Source: Flavobacterium sp.
GTDB lineage: Bacteria; Bacteroidota; Bacteroidia; Flavobacteriales; Flavobacteriaceae
Length of the DNA: 11,490 nt
Direction: 5' to 3'
NCBI GenBank assembly: GCA_004296145.1
Contig: SEBM01000070.1
Location: 1 to 11,490 of the forward strand
Shown one piece after another: positions 7,785-11,490 of this stretch (position 1 is the stretch's first letter; every line of letters starts with the position of its first letter). Under the pieces are notes generated by a model. The model saw only the letters and a program-made list of their open reading frames with translations. It was not told the DNA's origin and did no database searches. A program made the position numbers and the translations under genes.

Positions 7785-7792
7785 CAAATTTA
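7785..7792 (-). promoter_or_regulatory. Possible -7 box upstream of mutL
   Basis: On the minus strand these bases read TAAATTTG, an exact match to the TAnnTTTG -7 consensus of Bacteroidota, about 100 bases before the mutL start and beyond the ribH terminator. I could not find a TTG -33 box at a suitable distance, so this remains a candidate only. A short palindrome (TGGTTTT, one base, AAAACCA) lies at 7763-7777 between it and mutL. Confidence 0.3.
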
Positions 7793-7829
7793 ATGAATTT
7801 TGGTTGTGATTTGGAATATATACAATCAT

Positions 7830-7875
7830 AAAAAAAACAAAAAAACCTATACTATTTTTACACAGCATAGGTTTT
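7830..7875 (-). terminator. Rho-independent terminator after ribH
   Basis: Read on the minus strand, the transcript forms a 12-bp stem AAAACCUAUGCU / AGUAUAGGUUUU with one G-U wobble and a 10-nt loop. The arms are at 7864-7875 and 7842-7853. An almost pure U tract continues to about 7830. It starts 21 bases after the ribH stop and separates the TPR-ribH unit from mutL. The + strand lacks a comparable U tract, so termination is probably one-directional. Confidence 0.85.
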
Positions 7876-7896
7876 ATATTTTAAAACGATTGTGTT

Positions 7897-8469
7897 TTAT
7901 TCATTCTCAATTTTTATTGGTGTTTCTTCAATTTGAATTGCACCTGAAGCCAATAAAGGTTGATTAAATGGGTGCGAAATCGAAGCTTGCTGACGAATAT
8001 ACGCCATTTTTATAGCAGCAATCGCAGCTTCAGTCCCTTTGTTTCCATGAACTCCTCCACTTCTGTCAATTGACTGTTGCATGTTATTATCTGTCAGAAC
8101 ACAAAAAATAACCGGAATATCTGTCTGAACATTTAAGTCTTTTATTCCTTGTGTAACGCCTTCGCACACAAAATCAAAATGTTTCGTTTGTCCCTGAATT
8201 ACGCATCCAATTACAATAACTGCATCAACATTTTGTGTTTGCAGCATTTTTTTTGCGCCGTAGATCAACTCAAAACTTCCAGGAACATTCCAACGGATAA
8301 TTTGCTGGGCAGGAACATCACAATCAATTAATGCTTCAAAAGCACCATTATAAAGTCCTTCAGTTATAGTGTCATTCCACTCAGAAACAACAATCCCAAA
8401 TCGAAAGTCTTTCGCATTTGGGATCGTGTTTTTATCGTATTCAGATAAATTTTTATTTTCGGTAGCCAT
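7897..8469 (-). CDS. ribH: 6,7-dimethyl-8-ribityllumazine synthase
   Basis: Cytosolic, capsid-forming enzyme that condenses 5-amino-6-ribitylaminouracil with dihydroxybutanone phosphate to give lumazine, the penultimate step of riboflavin synthesis. The 190-residue product contains VVSEWND (27-33, with the ring-stacking Trp31), NVPGSFE (61-67), GCVIQGQTKHFDFVC (88-102, catalytic His97) and the phosphate-binding/closing segment around Arg136 and GNKGTEAA (142-149). The core matches the family. It is longer than the usual 155-165 residues because of about 20 extra residues at the N-terminus and a tail of about 30 after the core (160-190). It lies downstream of the TPR gene on the same strand and is followed by a strong terminator. 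No FMN riboswitch or other rib gene is present in the window. Confidence 0.96.
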   Translation of the reverse strand: MATENKNLSEYDKNTIPNAKDFRFGIVVSEWNDTITEGLYNGAFEALIDCDVPAQQIIRWNVPGSFELIYGAKKMLQTQNVDAVIVIGCVIQGQTKHFDFVCEGVTQGIKDLNVQTDIPVIFCVLTDNNMQQSIDRSGGVHGNKGTEAAIAAIKMAYIRQQASISHPFNQPLLASGAIQIEETPIKIENE

Positions 8470-8476
8470 CTTTATT

Positions 8477-8547
8477 ATTTTAGATTTTTTGATTTTAGAA
8501 TTTAGATCTTATTACAAATCTACAATCTTAAATCTAAAGTCTAAAAT
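8477..8547. repeat. Inverted array of degenerate AATCTAA-type 7-mers
   Basis: The spacer between the TPR gene and ribH is almost filled by an imperfect inverted repeat. The right arm (8517-8544) is four consecutive 7-mers: AATCTAC, AATCTTA, AATCTAA, AGTCTAA. The left arm carries the reverse-complement type: TTAGATT (8480-8486), TTTGATT (8488-8494), TTAGAAT (8495-8501) and TTAGATC (8502-8508). The spacer is nearly pure A+T. It lies inside a probable two-gene transcript, so a folded form would sit in the mRNA between the two genes. Confidence 0.7.
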
Positions 8548-8549
8548 TT

Positions 8550-9329
8550 TTATTGTGCTAATCCAATGAATGCATCAACAGAAGCTGCTTCCGGAGTTGC
8601 ATCAAAGTTTTCTTTAATGTCTGTAAAATATTTCAAAGCATCTTCTTTCTGACCTAAAGCTAAAGCAGTTTTACCGGCTTTTAATAAGAAACGAGGTGTT
8701 GTAAAATCGTTTTTGTTAGATTCAGCAGCTTTTACATAATAGTCTAAAGCTTCTTTTTGTTGATTTTTTTGAGAGTAAGCGTCTCCGATTGCGCCTTTTG
8801 CCAAAGCACTCAAAATTAAATCTTCAGATTTAAATTCACCTAAATATTTAATTGCATCGTCAAATTTACCTGTATTCAAATAAGCCATCCCAGCATAGTA
8901 GTTAGCTAAGTTTCCAGCGTCAGTTCCTGAATACTCTTCAGCAATTTTAATGAATCCGAATTTACCCTCAGAACCATTCAAAGCTAATTTGTATAATGAA
9001 TCACTTGCTACACCATCAGTTGCTTTTTGAAAATTTTGTTGTGCAACAAACATTTCATTAGCAGCTTCATCCTGTTTAGGGTTTTCAATAAATTTTTGGT
9101 AAGCCAAATATCCGATTGTAGCAACAGCAATACCAGCAACTAAACCAATAATGATCTTTTGATTTTTAGCAACCCAATCCTCAGTTCTAGAAGCAGTTTC
9201 ATCTAATTTTGAAAAAACACCAGCTGTTGTGCTGTCTTTTTCGTCAATGATTACCTGTTGTTCTTCATTTACTTCTTTAACTTCCTTCTCTTTTGGTGCT
9301 TTATATCCTCTTTTATTGTAAGTAGCCAT
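8550..9329 (-). CDS. Membrane-anchored tetratricopeptide repeat protein
   Basis: 259 residues. A charged, Lys/Glu-rich cytosolic N-terminus (1-57) is followed by one hydrophobic segment (about 58-77) and then a helical domain with tetratricopeptide-like repeats at about 140-168, 175-205 and 214-240 (for example NLANYYAGMAYLNTGKFDDA and AKGAIGDAYSQKNQQKEA). There is no signal peptide cleavage site, so it should be a single-pass inner-membrane protein with the repeats outside the cytosol. The architecture resembles YfgM-type proteins, which in E. coli associate with the Sec translocon and BamB-type partners. I treat that as a resemblance, not an assignment. It starts the leftward TPR-ribH unit and is divergent from recF. 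ATG at 9329 is the natural start, about 15 bases downstream of the likely transcript start. Confidence 0.85.
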   Translation of the reverse strand: MATYNKRGYKAPKEKEVKEVNEEQQVIIDEKDSTTAGVFSKLDETASRTEDWVAKNQKIIIGLVAGIAVATIGYLAYQKFIENPKQDEAANEMFVAQQNFQKATDGVASDSLYKLALNGSEGKFGFIKIAEEYSGTDAGNLANYYAGMAYLNTGKFDDAIKYLGEFKSEDLILSALAKGAIGDAYSQKNQQKEALDYYVKAAESNKNDFTTPRFLLKAGKTALALGQKEDALKYFTDIKENFDATPEAASVDAFIGLAQ

Positions 9330-9351
9330 TTAAAATTAATTTAGTGAACGG

Positions 9352-9359
9352 CAAAAATA
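9352..9359 (-). promoter_or_regulatory. Candidate -7 box of the TPR-ribH unit
   Basis: On the minus strand these bases read TATTTTTG, matching TAnnTTTG, 22 bases before the TPR start codon. That would give a short leader. A second match, TAAATTTG, is at 9391-9398. Neither has a clear TTG -33 box at the usual spacing, so the choice between them is open. Confidence 0.45.
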
Positions 9360-9492
9360 AAATTTTTATTGAAATTGACGTTAAAAAAATCAAATTTATC
9401 ACTATTTTAAAAAAAATAATTTGAAGAGCCGTAACTCCTTTCGCTTCAGCGACAAAATAATTCATTCTGAAAAGCCCGAAAAGCCTTTTATA

Positions 9493-9512
9493 TCGATAAT
9501 TTTCGATAATTT
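9493..9512 (+). repeat. Exact tandem duplication of a 10-mer in the recF leader
   Basis: TCGATAATTT occurs twice back to back with no mismatch, at 9493-9502 and 9503-9512. Each copy contributes a TAATTT core, and only the second is followed by G to complete a promoter-like TAATTTG. The duplication therefore overlaps the predicted recF -7 region. Confidence 0.9.
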
Positions 9513-9513
9513 G
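9507..9513 (+). promoter_or_regulatory. Candidate -7 region of the recF promoter
   Basis: TAATTTG followed by CACCC resembles the Bacteroidota -7 box TAnnTTTG followed by a C-rich start region, but is one base short of the consensus. A transcript start near 9519-9521 would give a leader of about 20 bases to the ATG at 9540 or about 53 bases to the ATG at 9573. No strong -33 TTG is seen. Confidence 0.4.
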
Positions 9514-9572
9514 CACCCTCAAATTTTTGCTGTTCAAAAATGGCAGATTTTATCCTTACAGTTCCCTTAAAA

Positions 9573-10652
9573 ATGCATTTAAACAAAATTTCTTTATTCA
9601 ATTATAAAAATTTCTCCGAAGCCAGCTTTGATTTCGACAACAAGATCAATTGTTTTGTCGGGAAAAACGGAATTGGAAAAACGAATGTCCTTGATGCAAT
9701 TTATCATCTGGCGTACGGCAAAAGCTATTTTAATCCGTTAGCAGTACAGAATATCAAACACGGAGAGGAGTTTTTTGTAATTGATGCTGAAATAGAGAAA
9801 AACGACAGGACGGAACAAATTGTCTGCAGTTTAAAAAAAGGACAAAAAAAAGTACTGAAAAGAAACGGAAAGGCTTACGATAAATTTTCAGATCATATTG
9901 GATTTATTCCACTTGTTATTATTTCGCCTGCCGATCGCGATTTGATCGTTGAAGGAAGCGAAACACGCCGTAAATTTATGGACAGTGTGATTTCGCAATT
10001 AGACAGTACGTATCTTCATCAGCTTATTCAATATCAAAAAATAATTATGCAGCGAAATGCCCTTTTAAAGTATTTTGCGCTGAACCATGTTTTTGACAAC
10101 GATACCTTATCTATATATAACGAACAGCTGGATGGTTTTGGGAAATCTATTTTTGAAAAACGAAAAGATTTTCTGGAGCAATTTATACCTATATTTAATA
10201 AACACCATCAGGCAATAACCGGATCAGAAGAATCTGTACAATTGGTTTATGAAAGTCATTTGTTCGAAAAAGACTTATTAAGCCTTTTACAGGAAAATAT
10301 AAATAAAGACCGCGCGTTGCATTATACAAGTTCAGGGATTCACAAAGATGATTTGTCTTTTGAAATTGATTCGCATCCGATAAAAAAATTCGGTTCGCAA
10401 GGTCAGCAAAAATCTTTTTTGATTGCTTTGAAACTGGCTCAATTTGAATTTCTGAAAAAACAAAGCGGCGTAAAACCAATTTTGCTTTTTGATGATATTT
10501 TTGACAAACTTGACGAAAGCCGTGTTGCCAAAATTATAGAAATGGTAAACAGTGAAACTTTTGGACAGCTTTTTATTTCTGATACACATCCGGAACGTAC
10601 CGAAGCGATTGTGAAATCAACACACCAAAGTTATAAGATATTTAATTTGTAA
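9573..10652 (+). CDS. recF: DNA replication and repair protein RecF
   Basis: SMC-like ATPase that, with RecO and RecR, loads RecA at single-strand gaps. From the ATG at 9573 it is 359 residues, the expected family length. Walker A is GKNGIGKT (30-37) inside the typical opening ISLFNYKNF...INCFVGKNGIGKTNVLDAIY. The SPADRDLIVEGSETRRKFMD segment is at 118-137, GIHKDDLSF at 255-263, the ABC signature GSQGQQKSFLIALKLAQ at 274-290, and Walker B PILLFDDIFDKLDESR at 302-317 (Asp307, Asp308). An in-frame ATG at 9540 would add 11 residues (MADFILTVPLK). I prefer 9573 because RecF proteins begin directly with the short strand leading into the ISLFNYKNF segment. It is divergent from the TPR gene and followed by a large inverted repeat. 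Confidence 0.95.
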   Translation: MHLNKISLFNYKNFSEASFDFDNKINCFVGKNGIGKTNVLDAIYHLAYGKSYFNPLAVQNIKHGEEFFVIDAEIEKNDRTEQIVCSLKKGQKKVLKRNGKAYDKFSDHIGFIPLVIISPADRDLIVEGSETRRKFMDSVISQLDSTYLHQLIQYQKIIMQRNALLKYFALNHVFDNDTLSIYNEQLDGFGKSIFEKRKDFLEQFIPIFNKHHQAITGSEESVQLVYESHLFEKDLLSLLQENINKDRALHYTSSGIHKDDLSFEIDSHPIKKFGSQGQQKSFLIALKLAQFEFLKKQSGVKPILLFDDIFDKLDESRVAKIIEMVNSETFGQLFISDTHPERTEAIVKSTHQSYKIFNL

Positions 10653-10657
10653 AGTTT

Positions 10658-10779
10658 TTTTGCCACGAATTACACGAATTTCACAAATTATCAAAGCCTT
10701 AACAGAGCTTAAAACTTTACCAAAAATAAAATTATAAGTATTTAAAAATTAGTGTAAATTCGTGTAATTCGTGGCAAAA
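10658..10779. repeat. Large inverted repeat with arms of tandem CACGAATT 9-mers
   Basis: Arms at 10658-10681 and 10756-10779 are exact 24-bp reverse complements separated by 74 bases. The left side consists of TTTTGC then three consecutive 9-mers, CACGAATTA (10664-10672), CACGAATTT (10673-10681) and CACAAATTA (10682-10690). The right side mirrors them as AAATTAGTG (10746-10754), AAATTCGTG (10756-10764) and TAATTCGTG (10765-10773). The third pair is diverged and offset by one base. It fills the spacer between recF and the DUF2461 gene and starts five bases after the recF stop. The wide loop and lack of a clean U tract argue against a simple terminator. A dispersed palindromic element is more likely. 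Confidence 0.88.
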
Positions 10780-10826
10780 GCAACACAAAGCCACAACAAA
10801 CTTAACTGCAATACTATATTAAGGAT

Positions 10827-11441
10827 ATGCTAACGAAAGAATCATTGCAATTTTTAGACGATTTGAAAGCCAATAATAACAGAGATTGGTTTCAGGATAA
10901 TAAAAAACGATACGAAATCTTCAAAAAAGATTATCATCAATTGGTAAGTGATTTTCTGGATGCCATGAAACCGCTGGATCCTTCGCTTGAATTATTACAA
11001 GTAAAAGACTGTACTTTCAGGATAAATCGTGATATTCGTTTTTCTAAAGATAAATCTCCTTATAAAGCACATTTGGGAGTCTGGCTTTCGGCTGGCGCAA
11101 AAGGAGCAAATCGTTCCGGATATTATGTGCATATTGAAAAAGGTGGCAGTTTTATTGCGGGAGGATTTTATTCGCCTGATTCTGACGAATTAAAAAAAGT
11201 CAGAAAAGAAATTGCTTTCTTTCATGATGATCTGGAAGAAATTTTAAACGATAAAAACTTTAAAAAAGAGTTTGGAAGTCTTGACGTAAACGAAAGCAAT
11301 TCCCTTAAAAGCATGCCTCGCGGTTACGAAAAAGATCATCCGGCAATTGAATTCTTAAAATTAAAAAGCTTTACAGCCACTCAAAAATATGATATTAAAG
11401 AAGTAACTCAAAAACTGGTCTGGGTCTTCTTCATTTTCTAA
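10827..11441 (+). CDS. DUF2461 (TIGR02453) family protein, C-terminus apparently truncated
   Basis: 204 residues, soluble, of unknown biochemical function. It is recognised by the opening (SLQFLDDLKANNNRDWFQDN, 6-25), the strongly conserved FRINRDIRFSKDKSPYK block (64-80), GYYVHIE (98-104) and GGFYSP (112-117). The family usually runs to about 220-230 residues, ending in a helix after the KYDIKEVT-like segment. Here the sequence follows the family to about Thr194 and then ends QKLVWVFFIF, ten mostly hydrophobic residues that do not look native. About 25 residues appear to be lost, by deletion, insertion of foreign DNA or an assembly join near 11409. The ATG at 10827 is preceded by AAGGAT, a modest ribosome-binding-like sequence. 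It stands alone on the + strand after the recF repeat. The family call is good, and the truncation is inferred. Confidence 0.85.
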   Translation: MLTKESLQFLDDLKANNNRDWFQDNKKRYEIFKKDYHQLVSDFLDAMKPLDPSLELLQVKDCTFRINRDIRFSKDKSPYKAHLGVWLSAGAKGANRSGYYVHIEKGGSFIAGGFYSPDSDELKKVRKEIAFFHDDLEEILNDKNFKKEFGSLDVNESNSLKSMPRGYEKDHPAIEFLKLKSFTATQKYDIKEVTQKLVWVFFIF

Positions 11442-11490
11442 ATCAATTTTTGAAGTAAAGATATTGTACATAGGATATCATGTCATGTTG

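Noticed and set aside
7685..7896. Search for an FMN riboswitch around ribH
   Set aside because: No conserved FMN aptamer segments are visible on either side of ribH; the only clear structure is the terminator.
9313..9537. A 74-codon minus-strand reading frame between the TPR gene and recF
   Set aside because: It overlaps the TPR start and both candidate promoters, has a biased low-complexity composition and resembles no family I know. I treat the region as intergenic.
10195..10589. Two minus-strand reading frames inside recF
   Set aside because: They lie opposite the conserved RecF signature and Walker B regions and have no recognisable content.
10658..10779. CRISPR-like interpretation of the repeated CACGAATTn units
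   Set aside because: The 9-mers are contiguous with no spacers and are arranged as inverted arms, so this is not a CRISPR array.
11443..11490. Minus-strand frame open from the right edge to a TGA at 11443-11445, possibly the end of a convergent gene
   Set aside because: Only 15 codons are visible and match nothing recognisable. One open frame over 48 bases is not evidence of a gene.

Overview
This is an AT-rich chromosomal segment that reads as Flavobacteriia, most likely Flavobacterium. I infer this from the proteins (short DapB, large LepB with an extra membrane domain, MutL grouped with two rhomboids, Bacteroidota-type RecF), from the absence of strong Shine-Dalgarno sequences, and from TAnnTTTG-like promoter boxes. 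I had no database search, so the taxonomy is recognition, not measurement.

Layout. On the + strand, dapB (35-736), lepB (796-2349) and a WbqC-like gene (2442-3056) form a left-hand rightward group. A perfect 25-bp inverted repeat lies between lepB and the WbqC-like gene. The WbqC-like gene meets a leftward operon head-on with one base between the stop codons. Read on the minus strand, that operon is mutL (7684-5777), two rhomboid-family genes (5780-5028 and 4984-4124) and a membrane-anchored endonuclease/exonuclease/phosphatase-fold protein (4104-3058). Upstream of mutL is a second leftward unit, a membrane-anchored TPR protein (9329-8550) followed by ribH (8469-7897). It is closed by a good Rho-independent terminator (7830-7875). 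recF (9573-10652) is divergent from the TPR gene, with candidate promoters for both in the shared intergenic region. A DUF2461/TIGR02453-type gene (10827-11441) follows on the + strand after a large hairpin repeat, and its last codons do not look like the family.

Roles. Most genes are housekeeping: lysine/diaminopimelate synthesis (dapB), signal peptide removal (lepB), mismatch repair (mutL), riboflavin synthesis (ribH) and recombinational repair (recF). The paired rhomboids, the EEP-fold protein, the WbqC-like protein, the TPR protein and the DUF2461 protein are recognisable families whose exact roles here are unknown.

What stands out. Three intergenic spacers carry inverted repeats whose arms are short arrays of 7- or 9-bp tandem units, with a different unit in each spacer. 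MutL has lost every metal-binding motif of the MutL endonuclease. The recF promoter region has an exact 10-bp tandem duplication. The DUF2461 gene appears truncated near the right edge. I see no phage, CRISPR, tRNA, rRNA or complete insertion sequence, and no gene cluster that I would call a new system. No stretch above about 300 bases lacks a gene.
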